From: Chromera velia
Lineage: Eukaryota > Sar > Chromeraceae
NCBI GenBank assembly: GCA_018398765.1
Contig: JAHBMJ010000786.1
Coordinates: 1 to 40,147 of the forward strand
Direction: 5' to 3'
DNA length: 40,147 nt
Under the pieces are notes generated by a model, which made no database searches, was not told the origin of the DNA, and saw only the letters and a list, made by a program, of their open reading frames with translations. Made by a program: the position numbers and the translations under genes. Positions 10,501-21,240 of this stretch are shown piece after piece; position 1 is the first letter of the stretch, and the number at the start of each line of letters is the position of its first letter.

Positions 10501-11902
10501 TGGGAAAGGGGGAAGGAAATTGAATCNNNNNGGGGGGGGGGGGAATAGGAAGCAGAGGCACGACAAGAAAACTGGCAACACAACAGACGTACACGGAAAG
10601 GCAAATAAGGAGGATTCTTCTTCTGAATGCTCTCTGACGTCAGAGAGAGAACCTGATATGATAAACAGAGACAGACCCTGAGTGAAGTTGTTCATCTCAA
10701 GCTGACCTCCATCCGAACACGACCCCACTTGCTGCAAGTCCGTATGTTGTGATCAGACTGCCAATTTTGGGGGACTCCGGGTAGACCCTGCATCCGAGAA
10801 TGAAATGCATGGAGAATGGATGCACGGACAGGAACAACAACAGACCGACAGACAGAGAACGAAATCCATGGATGAAGCGATGCAAACTCTGTTCCAACCG
10901 GAAAGAAAAATCAAAAGGAGGAAGAGGAAAGACGCCCTTGAAGAGCGTGCAATTGACACAAGAAAACTGGCAGTCGGCTGCAGAATATCAAGCAAAGAAA
11001 ACAGGGAAGTGAGTGTGGCTGGGAGCGACAAAGAGTAGAGTCGGTGTAGGATTAAGCGGCCTCTCCTGCAGGATTGAGCGGCAAAGCTTGGGTCGGTGTA
11101 AACCTCAAATCGAAACTCAATGTAAACTCGGGAAAAGCCACCACAATTCGGTCACTGGCTACCTGTCGAGATTGAGAAGGAGGGCGTCGAGGCACTGCCG
11201 TCTCGCATATCGGGGAGACGGATACACGAGGAACACAGGGTCGGCACTCTGGGGGATATCCCCGAAGTGTCGCGACCACTCGTAGGGCTCATCAAACATG
11301 TGGGGGGCAGTGTTATGCGAGGAGACGAATGTGCGGAATCTGACACCTGGAAGCCTTGCAAGCGTGACACCGACAGAATACTGGTTGTCATACTCAATCG
11401 CACCCGAATCGGGCCCCTGGTTCCCTATCGTGCCCGCGACGGTCCCGCCTGCAATCAGCTTCACGCCCTCAGGGAGACTGCTCCGGATCGTGGGCACCAC
11501 CGTCTCCCACTGTCCCTCATAGTCACAGTACATGCAGTGCACGTGTACAAGAACCAGGTCGGGAACTGTGCCGGGTTCTAGTTGTGCTTGTGCGAGAGCA
11601 CATGCAGTCTGGAGGGCCTCGGTCATGTTTTTGGACTTGTGCACCGAGTGGGCCCATGAGTGGGGGGTGTCCAGATCCTCTTCCAGGAGGGCTTCCAGGC
11701 CCTTCAAGGGGGGGCAGAGGTCCCTGCCCACAGGCTTGAGCATGTCTGCTGTGGAGGTTTCTTCAATAGACTGCAGTCCAGCGGCCAGTGTGTGTCTCCT
11801 GGTGCCTCGTCTGCCGTCGCTCTTGAAGGAGGAGACGGGAGAGAAGGCAAGGCACAAAGGTGCACATGCACAAATGAAAACAAAAACTGATAGTAGTGCC
11901 AT
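7547..11902 (-). CDS. FIST-domain protein with plastid-type bipartite presequence
   Basis: A split gene read right to left. Exons: 11902-11163, 10787-10707, 10384-10231, 10069-10011, 9784-9653, 9383-9200, 8962-8880, from 8740 (3' end unresolved), 8453-8192 and 7891-7547. Almost all joins agree in phase. Residues 1-19 are a signal peptide (MALLSVFVFICACAPLCLA), followed at once by FSPVSSFKSDGRRGTRR, a Phe-led basic segment typical of complex-plastid transit peptides. FIST_N features follow: VLVHVHC, VKLIAGGTVAG, SVGVTLARLPG, LITTYGLAASGVVFGW and GFLGIAMLGDIQ, then AGCGPVPLP like the conserved QGCRPIG site. The FIST_C part includes PFDEYYRLTMELDRQEA, LTIGQWVKPGQRFAFYVR and INRGKGFFGVDQYEANV, plus a Gly/Ala-rich loop. 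The C-terminal 114 residues are a charged tail. FIST domains are predicted sensors of small ligands, possibly amino acids. Family confident; targeting inferred. Confidence 0.85.
10527..10531. other. assembly gap of 5 N in a FIST intron
   Basis: Five N followed by a long G run, in the intron between exons 10787-10707 and 10384-10231. Homopolymer sequencing trouble is the likely cause. No exon is lost, since the flanking exons join in phase. Confidence 0.95.
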
Positions 11903-12590
11903 CTTGTGAGCGGCTCAAGTGCGTGTGAGGCCGGATGGCAGATCCTGTCAGTAGCCAAACCGGGGTCGAAAAACGCGCACCAGTCTCCTGTCTCTTACAA
12001 CACGTGAGACCTTCCTTCGGTCAAGAGGCCCTTCCGCTCTCCGTGCACGTCCTGTCAAACCCCAAAGCTCCTGTGTGACGCATCAGACACATGCATGAAA
12101 TCTCCGCAGGCGGCGGTTCGGCTCGCAAGTGAAGGAGACAGAGCAGGAATCTGCGAGGAGACAGCGAAGTGTACTTTGGGCATCCCGGCAAAGCACGCCC
12201 GCCGGCGGCCCCCGATCGCGATTCGGGCCCGAAGCCAGGGCTCGCGTACAAGCGAAAAGTATATGTGGGGCACGTACAAAAATTAACTCCGCGAAGCCGC
12301 AAGTGCGGGGATGTTCGCACTCTTAACTTTCCGGGGCCAACTTACGCATGCTTCGGGTTTGCCATGCAGCGGCCGCGGGTAGTTGGCTCGGAATCTCATT
12401 GCGAAAGTTTTTCGTTTTTCAACCCCAGCTGTTTTCACTCTCCTGAGTTCACGAACACGGCATTGAAAGTTTTCTCCCGCGTTTCCGAATGTCGCAACAG
12501 CTTCAAGTCTAGCAGCAGCAAGAGCAGTTACAGCAGCAAACGGAAGTTACAGCGCAGCAGGCCCTAAAAGTTCGTCTTTTTTGTGAATCG
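11903..12590. promoter_or_regulatory. divergent intergenic region between the FIST and RING-TRAF genes
   Basis: 688 bases separate two oppositely directed start codons, so promoters of both genes must lie here. The middle (about 12170-12380) is GC-rich and contains a CTTTCCGGGGCC motif (about 12328-12339) also seen in repeats at 27150 and 29498. No TATA box or clear element is identifiable by eye. No gene is seen. Confidence 0.55.
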
Positions 12591-15331
12591 ATGAGTGACT
12601 TGGACGTCGGTTTTTTTACCTTGGATGGCTTGGATTCCATTGCCACCGAAGAGGAAGATGACAATTTCGCCGAAGAGAAAGAAGATCGCCTTCAATTCGC
12701 CCCTGATCGATCCTGTACGTCTGAAGATTTTTCTGATGTTATTGGCGAACTCTTCTGTCCTATTTGCAAAGACCTCCTGAAAGATCCACGAGAGACGGAG
12801 TGTCAGCACACCTTCTGTCTCGAATGTGTGTCTCGTGCTCAAGGAGGGCGCTGTCCTCTCTGCCGCACGATCATGACTGGCAATCTCAAGAAACCCTCTT
12901 TTGTCCTACGTTCCCTCCTGGAGAAAGCCCACGATAAAATGGTCTGGAAGTGCCAATACCATGAGGCTGGCTGCCCCTTCAAGGGACTGATTGTCCAGGT
13001 GGAGGAACATCTGAACACTGATTGCCTTGACGTCCTTCTGCAGTGTCCGCATAAGTGCAAAATGAATATCCCCCGCCGAGAGATGCAGAAGCACGTCAGC
13101 ACTTCATGTGTCAAGGCCCCTGTTCCATGTCCAAACAACTGTGGGGAGCTCAGTCAGAGGGCAGTTCTGCAGTCACACCTTCTCGAGTGTGTCGCAGCAG
13201 TTGTCCCATGCCCCCATGAGTGTGGGAAAGAATTTATGCGAGGAGCCTGTGATGCGCATATGAAGGGTTGCCCGAAGTTTCCGGTTGAGTGCCCGAACGC
13301 ATGTGGGGTGCAGCCTCCTCGAGACTCTCTGGATGACCACTTGACGCACGCGTGTGACCACACCGTCAATGCCTGTCCGGTACCTGGGTGCGGTCTCCGG
13401 ATGCAACGAAAGGCAATCAAGGGCCACAGCGGGTTTTGCGCGAAGCTGCACAGGGACAGACACAAACTTGGACAAAGAGGTCGGTTCAACTTGACTGGAC
13501 CTACTTCTACTTCTTTCCCTGGCATTTCCACCTGATGTTCTCAGCTGGTCTCAAAGACCTACGAAGAAAAGACTGCACTTTTGTTAACCCTCTGGTCCCC
13601 TCTTCCCTGTCTGTCTGCCTGCCTGCGTACAGGATCCGTGAAGCGCTTCCGCTGGACGTTTCCCGATTTCGAGTCTGCACTGGGCGAAGGGAGGGATCTA
13701 TTTGACAGCAGAATGATCAAAGTCTTCGTCAGTCTCGCTTCATCAGCGAATGAATGAATGAATGAATGGATGAATGAATGAATGAATGAATGGATGAATG
13801 AATGAATGAATGAATGAATGAATGAATGAATGTTTGGGGGACGGGGCGCATTGTCTGCACGAAGTGATTTTGGCCTGGTGCAATGATACTGCCTGAAGAG
13901 CTGATGCTATTTGGGGAAAGGTTTCCATGGACAAAACTCCGTTTTGGTTTTCTTTGCAGCAGCTTTCCTTCTCTTGCATTGAAGAGATCGCATCAGTGTG
14001 CTGTTGATGACCAGCCTCCACGTACAGGAGTATTCGTCTGATGTTACCAATCAGACACCTCTCTCTCACACTGTTTCCCTCCCTCCCTTCCGTATTGCTA
14101 CTTTCTGTCCCTTCCTTCTGCTCTTCGTTTCCTCGTCAGGGCATGAGAAGGAAGTTGGTCTTCTATCCCCAAGGCTTCGGGAGGTCTTCCGGAAAAGCAA
14201 GCATCTTCCTTGCTGGTCCCAACAACTATGCCCACCGTGTGAATTGCACGGTCTCAATCTCTGTGGTCAATGGAAAGGATGAGAAGATCCGGGCAGTCCG
14301 GAGGGGGAACAGGAATGAGTTTGGAGAAGGCTGGGGATTTGATCTCTGCGAGACTTCCGCACTGGTCGATGCTGCCAGGCAGGGGGCAGAAGGGACTCTG
14401 GAACTGCGCATCGGTTTCTATCTCTCTGAAGATGTTGAGAAGAATCAGAGACAGAGATGGACTCTGACAGTGCTAGTGATTCGATGCCCTCTTTGTCAGA
14501 GTCGGGACCCACCCGCAGAAACATCTTCAGAAAGGCGGAAAGATGGTCTAACTTCCTGGCATTCTGTCCACTCGAATGGAAAAGGAAAAGGGAAAGACAG
14601 AAAAAGGAGGTGGATGCTGGACGCGCGGTCTCCCTATGGGATGCGATGGAGATGTCGGAGTTTGAAGATCTGCCTTTTGAAGAGATGGCGAGACATCACA
14701 GCTTCTCCGAGACGTCTTGCTCTCTGTTTAGAGAAAAGGCCACAGAAAGAGCCCAGTCCCTGCCGCACAGTCTCCGACAAGCCCAATCCCTGCTGCTGCG
14801 GCATCGCTTCCGAGAGGTCTCCGACGAGCTGTCTGCTATCAAGGTTTTGAAAGTAGACGCAGGAACGGCTGTAGATAGGGGAATGCAAAGAGACAGACGC
14901 ACCGATTGCCTGACATCCTTTCATCGGATGAAGAAAAGTTGGCAATGCCATGCCATAGTGAGGCAGGAAGGAAGCAGCACCTGCATCATCTGGAGTTTTC
15001 ACCCTGTGAGCGGAAGAGAACCCAGCGGGCCCCTCAACCTCTCCCTGACGCCTCTCAAGGCAACAGGGAAGTTGAAGTCCTTGTCGTCGAAGGGGGAGAA
15101 GACAAGAGCGAGAGGGTCGTCTTTTCTTCCCATCGAACCGCTGATCTGCGCAAGGGGGGAGCAGCTCTCTCGAAAGGAACAGAAGAAGAGGAAGAAGAAG
15201 AAAACCGAGCCACACCCAGTGAGCTTGGAGGAAGCTCTGAGGGATCCTCGCGATTCGTTCAGCTCCCTTCTCCCTTTCATGTCTGGCCGTTAAGGGATTT
15301 TCCCTTTGTGCTTTCCGGATTTTTGAAATGA
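12591..15331 (+). CDS. RING finger - TRAF zinc finger - MATH domain protein (TRAF-like)
   Basis: Exon 1 (12591-13479, residues 1-296) has an acidic N-terminus, a complete C3HC4 RING finger (C56, C59, C71, H73, C76, C79, C88, C91) and then five to six Cys/His TRAF-type zinc fingers (for example CPHKCKMNIPRREMQKH, CPNNCGELSQRAVLQSH). Exon 2 (13633-13721) joins in phase and starts a MATH domain (FRWTFPDFESALGEGR). Exon 3 (14140-14413) continues it: LVFYPQGFGRSSGKASIFL, VSISVVNGKD, WGFDLCETS, GTLELRI. Open frames 14455-14843 and 14879-15331 (Ser/Asp/Glu-rich) join in phase if two tiny introns of 41 and 35 bases are removed. The role by family is ubiquitin ligase/adaptor: RING for E2 binding, MATH for substrates. 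The exons after 14413 are less certain, and the gene may run on into the SH3-repeat exons at 15539. Confidence 0.85.
13748..13831. repeat. (TGAA)n tetranucleotide array
   Basis: About 20 TGAA units with two GGA-containing interruptions, inside the intron 13722-14139 of the TRAF-like gene. Confidence 0.9.
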
Positions 15332-15538
15332 TTGAAAGCGGCAGCTCGGATTTTACCTCCAGCATACGACGTATGCGCTCCATTTTCAATTCAATTTCCT
15401 TGCCTCCTGGCTATCGTTTGTTTGAAAGCTGCTTCATCTTCTTTCCCTTGTCTCCCAAAAAGCGAAGCGTAAAAAGAGGGGCGCAATCAACCCCACATAC
15501 CCGACGCATCTCTCTGTTCTGTGTGTGCATGCATGCAG

Positions 15539-18500
15539 GTCTGTGAAGTGGCCAGGAAGCGGCGCCCTGCCCCTTATCCCGATGCTCTTGTCTTCTTCCC
15601 CTTTCCCTCAGGGTGTCGACTGCAGGTGAGGAGACGATGCTTGAAAGAAACTCAATTTGTGCATAAACTGTGTGTGTTTAGACTGTAGAAAGGCGTTTGA
15701 GAAAGAGAAGGGTCACTGGACACGTGCAGAGGATTGAAAATGACGGAGCGTTGAGGGCTTGCATTTAAGTAAATTGTTTACTGGAATTCCAAGTCCGGAA
15801 GAGCACTTCCTCTACTGTGGACGTCTGAAAGACAGAAAGATCGAGTAAAGACTTGTTGACCATGCATCATGCACTTTCTTGTCCGGACGGACCGCTCAAC
15901 GACATTAAGTATGGTCGGCAGATCCGTTTCCAAGCTTGTCCAGTTCGAAGCATTGTCGGACGATTGCTTCTAAGACTTGCCATTCACCCATCCCATCCCG
16001 GTCTGATTGCTTCCGTCTCCTTCAACCGCCGACGCACGCACCTTTTGTTCCTTTTCTTCGCAGCCGGGCTCGGCAGTGAGGTATGCAGGATCTCCAAAGA
16101 GGATCAACCAAAAGCGAGAGGAATAGCCACAGAGAGAGATGCCGGACCTCCATTCAAGAGACAGAAAAGCTCCGCGCTTCTCATAATTCAACGTACATGT
16201 CATAACTACATGAATTGAGTTAACTATCTACTTACGCAAAGCGGCCGCCATCGGAGCAAGCATGCACAAATCCCAGAGCACCAGGATAGAGAACACTCTT
16301 CTCGTTATTTCCGTAATAATTCCTCACACAGAGTCTGTCCCTGCGTCCCTCTTCCTCCTAGGTCCTTTTTGCTCCTTTCTCTTCTCCTGCCCCTTCGTTT
16401 TTTTTTTTTTTTGGTCAGTGCAGCGCTGTGTGTCTATCTATTCTCTTGCTCGTTTGCGTGCAGGGTTTCGTTCCCTTCTCTCGAGAGAGGGGAAGTCCAC
16501 CTCCTGGAGGTGGCAGAGATCCAGGTAGAGCAAAAGGGAGCGTTGTTGCACGCAGGCACAAAATTTTACCGCACCACAGACGGAGGAGCAGGCTACGTTA
16601 CTGCTCGCTGGGACGAGGGCAGATTCCGGAGCATCGAGGAACGGAAGGATCGTCCTGTGAGTTCTTCCCTCGAAGAGATCCGGATTGACTCCCTTCCGAA
16701 CCGTGATCCCTCCAAGCCTCTTGAAGTGGGGGACGCGGTGGTGAGCTGCAGGGAACACACATGCACTTCTTCTGGCCGCCTCATCGAGAAGGGGCAGGTG
16801 GGACATCTGTTCAGAAAGACCTCAGAGGCCCTGTACTGTAACATCAAATTTCCCCGCTGGTCGGAGGAGACCGAGTGGAAGGGGGAGATGATGCAGGAGA
16901 TTCAACTGGAACCTTTCGCAAACCGAGTGCGTCCTGGAAGCACGGTGCGCTCCCGCAAGGGCCGTCCTTTTGGGGGGCATCAGAGTATCGGTACTGTGAT
17001 GAGTATTGGCAGATATTTTGACAGGTTTGTGAGCGTCGACTTTGGAGGCGACTCTGAGGCGACGTGCAGCCTTACAGAGCTGGAGCCTGTAGACATGACG
17101 AATGCCTCTTGCCAGGTTGGTCTCTGAGAGAGCTCATGCTGACAAAAAAAGAAAGAAAGATCTCCCTCGAATATTGATTGCTGCTTCCTGGTATCATCAG
17201 TGCGTAGCAAGCAGAGCATTCCATCTGATCGACTTCTGAAGTCAGATGAGCCTCTCAGGAACTTCGAGTGTAGAATCGTAAGCCAAAATCGAGATCTAGG
17301 ACAAGATATTCCTCTACCCTCCCTGTCTGTTTTTCCCTCCCCCCTCCCCTTACTTGATCATTTCGTTGCGCTGCTGCTCCCTTACTTCTGGCTGATGTGC
17401 AGACGAGCAGTCTCTCCTCTGGCATCTCCCTCTTCCTGAAGGATCGCACTGTGACAACGGAGACACTTCACACACTTCGACCCGGTCATCAGAACTCTCG
17501 GCCTCGTCCTCTTTGTCCTCTTCCACTACTGCATCGTCGTCTCCAGTTGACATTCCTGATAGGAAGGAGGCAGAGAGACGCGGAAGACTCTTTCAACCTG
17601 GAGCGAAGATCTGAGCCAAATCAGGCCGAGTGCTGACGATAGACTCTACTTCCTATCCTCGTTTGTGGCTGACTGGTCGGGAATTTCCAGTGAAGCGTTT
17701 GAGGGAAAAGAGGGGTTTGTCGTTGACTGTGAGTGGAGGGAGAAGGTGGGACTGGTTCTCATATCTCAATTTGGTGTGTGTGGGTTGATGGCCGGCCGAG
17801 TCGAGGGGGGGTTGGATGACTTTGAGCTTGTCGAAGAGCCCAACGTTGACCCTTCAAAGCCCCTCCAGGTTGGCGATGCTGTCACTTTTGACTGTGGGGA
17901 AACTGGATGGGTGAAAATGGTCTTCGGCGAGTTCGAATTCGTCGTTGTCGAAGACACAAGAGCCCCACAGTCAGAGATAAGAAGGTGCATGGTGCTGAAT
18001 GTGAAGGCCAACCGGCTGCGTCCAGGGGTGAGGGTTCGGGTTCGGGAGGGAGAGGGACAGGTTGTGGGCGGTTCCGCAGGTCTGCCTCCCGGGAGGAGGG
18101 AGACGGTAGGGTTTGTGCAGAAGATCCAATATGGACAGGTGATGGTGGACTTTTTTGGCTTGGTGGTTGTGTGTGAACCCAATCAACTGGAAATTGTTGA
18201 AGTCGCAGAGGCGGGATCCCAGGTCAGTGAAGTCAGAAGAGACGCATTTAGTGAGAGTCTGTATCTCCCTCTGTTTTAGCTTTGTTTCTCAAGACTTCTC
18301 TCTGGGCGCTTTTCCCGGTCTATGACTGCCTTCCTTTTCTTGTCGAGCCCCCGTTTCGCAAATAGAAGCAGTGTGCCTCCATACACGCATCTGTTCTCTG
18401 GTCTCTTTTGTTTGTATTGCAGTGCGATGACACGAATGTCGACGTGGAGACTCCCAGCAGACCAACCAACGGTGAAGATTTGCCGACGAGCCCTGACTCA

Positions 18501-18683
18501 CAGGCTGACTGTCAGGCTGCCTCTACTCGTTCAGGAAAGGGCGACAGGGAGAAAACGGAGGTGGTGGAACTCCGAGACGATGAAGTGACTGAGAACCCGT
18601 CTCGGTTCCGACTTGGACACAGTCCTTGCGTGGCACTGGCAGGGGGACTGCCTGCCTCACCGCCCAATCAGAGGCGGATCTGA
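15539..18683 (+). CDS. duplicated SH3-like repeat protein (Mind bomb/KEG-like), possibly C-terminal half of the TRAF-like gene
   Basis: Exons: 15539-15625, a 17-nt microexon 16064-16080, 16464-17115, about 17411-17611, about 17641-18222 and 18423-18683 (stop). Phases agree across the microexon (PGSAV, then R across the junction, then VSFPSLERGE). Two homologous modules are visible. Module 1 has PSKPLEVGDAVV, NRVRPGSTVRSR, SIGTVMSIG and FVSVDFGGDS. Module 2 has PSKPLQVGDAVTF, NRLRPGVRVRVREG, TVGFVQKIQYG and VMVDFFGLVV. Both end in a Gln codon followed by a GT donor. The pattern of G..V, a G-rich loop, xIGxVxxI and VxVDFxG fits the SH3-type repeats of Mind bomb and KEG ubiquitin ligases, which bind substrate peptides. 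The tail (87 residues) is acidic and disordered-looking. Between 17611 and 17641 the frame changes without a GT-AG intron. It could start at an ATG at 15533 or continue from upstream. Confidence 0.65.
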
Positions 18684-20456
18684 GGAGATGGGACGAGACT
18701 TTGGACCGATTGCTTGCGTGAATACACGAATGAATGAATGAGTGCGTGGACTCGTTGCTTGTTTCTTTTTGGTTCAACTTGATTGAGGGGGTAGAGATTG
18801 GCGTTGGCTCTGATTGGCATTCCTTCGCGGGTGCATGCGAGTTGGGAGTTCCGTATGGGATCGAAAGCTTGAGTAGCACAATGCACGAATGTCTGACATC
18901 CTTCTGTCAGTCTCTATTCATTTGTGCACGTTTGTGTGTACCTTTCGTGCATGCGGTGGTAGTGAAATGCAGGTGTCAGCTGCATCTGTTTCTCTTCATC
19001 TTTGGCATGATCTCAGACTGGTGTCTGGTTTTCTCTTTATTCAGTTACGTTTAACCCGGTGAGGCTCCGGGCCTGGGACCTCGTCCCCTTTCTCCATTTT
19101 TGTCGTCAAGTGCCCCTTCGAACCTGCGACTTTGATATATGAGATTCTTGACCTTGGTTTGCGTGTTTCCATGATTTTTCGTGTTGTGTGTAGTTCCGTG
19201 TGCATGCCGGCGTGCATGATAGCCTTACATGGAACGGTGGAACGCTTAGAGTCTCAGACTGACACAATTATGTTTTGTGGCTAACAATGTTACAATGGTT
19301 GCAACAAGGTTTAATTAGTTTTAAATTTTAATTGACTGAGTTTATGTTTAATAAGTGATTTTACGGCTAGTACTACGGTCTATTAAAATGTTGTTAATAC
19401 TATATAGTGTTAATACTTGTAATAATATAATATCAGCCTTGTGGAACACTTCATGATATTACACCTAGTGTTACACTGATGTACGTTTAGCTCGCTCAGT
19501 AGTGTTTTTATTATTCCCTAAATTATTCTGAGCCATATGCTAATTCTTAATGTATTTTCATACTGCAGTTGAAACTTGAAAGTAAGAGTTGCTGTTAGTG
19601 AAGTTAAATTACTTAATCAAATTTATATGATATACTAAAAGCTCACTTTCATAAATGATAGCTTCAAACATATTAAAGATATCATGTACAATTATTATTG
19701 TTCTAAGTTAACATGTTGAGTAACATATTCGATTTAATACTAAGACCTAGACAAGTATATACAGTTTGAAACTATGCTAGAAACTAGTAGGAACATAATT
19801 TAATAGGGTCTATAGATGAAAGCTTAGCACTTAAGATCGACGCTCAAGTGTTTTAATTTAATATTGACTTTTGTCCGATTCTCATACTAAGCTATATAGA
19901 AAAACTAAGTATTATAGGCTTTATAATTAAAGTTTTGTTATACTTAGTTTTCAGACAGCAAGATAGACACTGGACAGTAGTAGAATCGGACTGTATATTC
20001 GAATCATTCGATCCTACCTAAGATTCTAACTACTGCATTATGATTTAACTATAGTGATCTGTATCAGTCAAAGACTGTTTGTGACAGAGCGTATCATGAA
20101 TGCCAGTGTCATGTTATGCTATCATCATATGATGATCATGATCGTCATCGCATCGTCAGTCTGCATGTCCGCATAATCCCACTGTCATCCTTCAGTGCTT
20201 TAAATTTGGGCGCGACTAGGGTAGCGACTATCGATGCGGCCGCTGCCCAAGACGCGATCGAAAAGATGATTGAACAAAACACAAGCCATGCAAAAATGAC
20301 AAACGGACACCTGTCTACGCCCTCTCACTGCTCTCATGTGTCAACAGTTTTCCGAGAGATCTCAGTGACCAGCTCACTCAATGGAAAGCGAATCTTGAAG
20401 CGATCAGGCCTGCTGAACCTCAGTGACCTGGAATGTCATCTACAGACAAACACATT
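18684..20456. other. intergenic gap with AT-rich island
   Basis: No gene is seen. About 19050-20110 is strongly AT-rich, sharply different from the coding blocks. A perfect 16-bp palindrome ATCATCATATGATGAT lies near 20121-20136. The frame 18734-19054 (+) follows the SH3-repeat stop and is probably 3' UTR. The frame 20116-20514 (+) has no recognisable features. Confidence 0.5.
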
Positions 20457-20849
20457 TCACCATTTCACAGATGAGGATACCTTCCCTCTTTTATCCAGAC
20501 CGATCGACAGATGATTTGATTCAATGTAATTCAACAGCCAGAGTTTATCGGCCATACCCGAATCAACAGTGTCATACCCGAGCCCGGTTAAGCGGTTGGC
20601 CGCTCCTTGGTTCTGCTGTATGGTCTTGCTAAATTTAGGAAGGTGAAAGTATAGAGAACAATGCAGTGATTTCACAAAAGGGGAGACCACAACAAAGGGT
20701 ACTGTAGCATCGCTGTACCAATCTAACCTCTGCACTTTGAGTTGACGTTTACCGTCAGCAGCATTCTGCATCTCGATGCTTAAATGTACACGGCCAAATG
20801 GAGAAGGGTAGAGTCTTCCCAGAGATTCCCTGTCGATCCGGCTTGACAT
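20457..20849 (-). CDS. hypothetical protein, 130 aa
   Basis: An open frame of 130 residues starting MSSRIDRESLGRLYPSPFGR. The first 60 residues look protein-like (mixed charged and hydrophobic, including LKVQRLDWYSDATVPFVVVS); the rest is less convincing. No domain, signal peptide or membrane helix is recognised. It could be one exon of a larger minus-strand gene that includes the exon-like segment at 21241-21400, or chance. Confidence 0.25.
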   Translation of the reverse strand: MSSRIDRESLGRLYPSPFGRVHLSIEMQNAADGKRQLKVQRLDWYSDATVPFVVVSPFVKSLHCSLYFHLPKFSKTIQQNQGAANRLTGLGYDTVDSGMADKLWLLNYIESNHLSIGLDKRGKVSSSVKW

Positions 20850-21240
20850 TACAGATACAGAGAGAAATCAATCGATCAAGCGGGGAGGAGAGAAGAGCAC
20901 ACCGTCCCAAGATTCTGACAGGGCCGGAGTACAGGATAGATGAAATTTAAAGCAAATGATTGTGTTTGTTTGAAGAACGGCAACAGCTGCCTGGAGCGTC
21001 TCTTCTCTGGTTTGTTTCTTTCCTCGTTTGCTGTTGTCATCTTGAACAACTTTTCTCCCCCCTTTTTTCTGCTTTAATCTGTCTGAGTCTCTGCCTTCTC
21101 TTTCGCAACCCTCTTTTTGGACACCGTTGGACACCTTTTCGAGGTCTCTCCCTGATACTCACACAAAGAAAATGCAACGCGATACACACAGTTCTTCCGT
21201 CAGCTTGCATTTTGTTTTCACTCCCACCCCTCTCACTTAC

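Noticed and set aside
10347-10737. ORFs spanning the N gap
   Set aside because: They read through unknown bases and lie in a FIST intron; the flanking exons join in phase without them.
12564-13531. Minus-strand ORFs opposite the RING/TRAF exon
   Set aside because: They are antisense shadows of a clearly conserved plus-strand zinc-finger exon.
14041-14850. Reading the MATH frame straight through to a stop at 14850
   Set aside because: After 14413 the frame becomes Cys/Trp/Arg-rich and unlike protein, while a GT-AG removal at 14414-14454 leads in phase into an acidic Ser-rich frame; kept as the less likely alternative.
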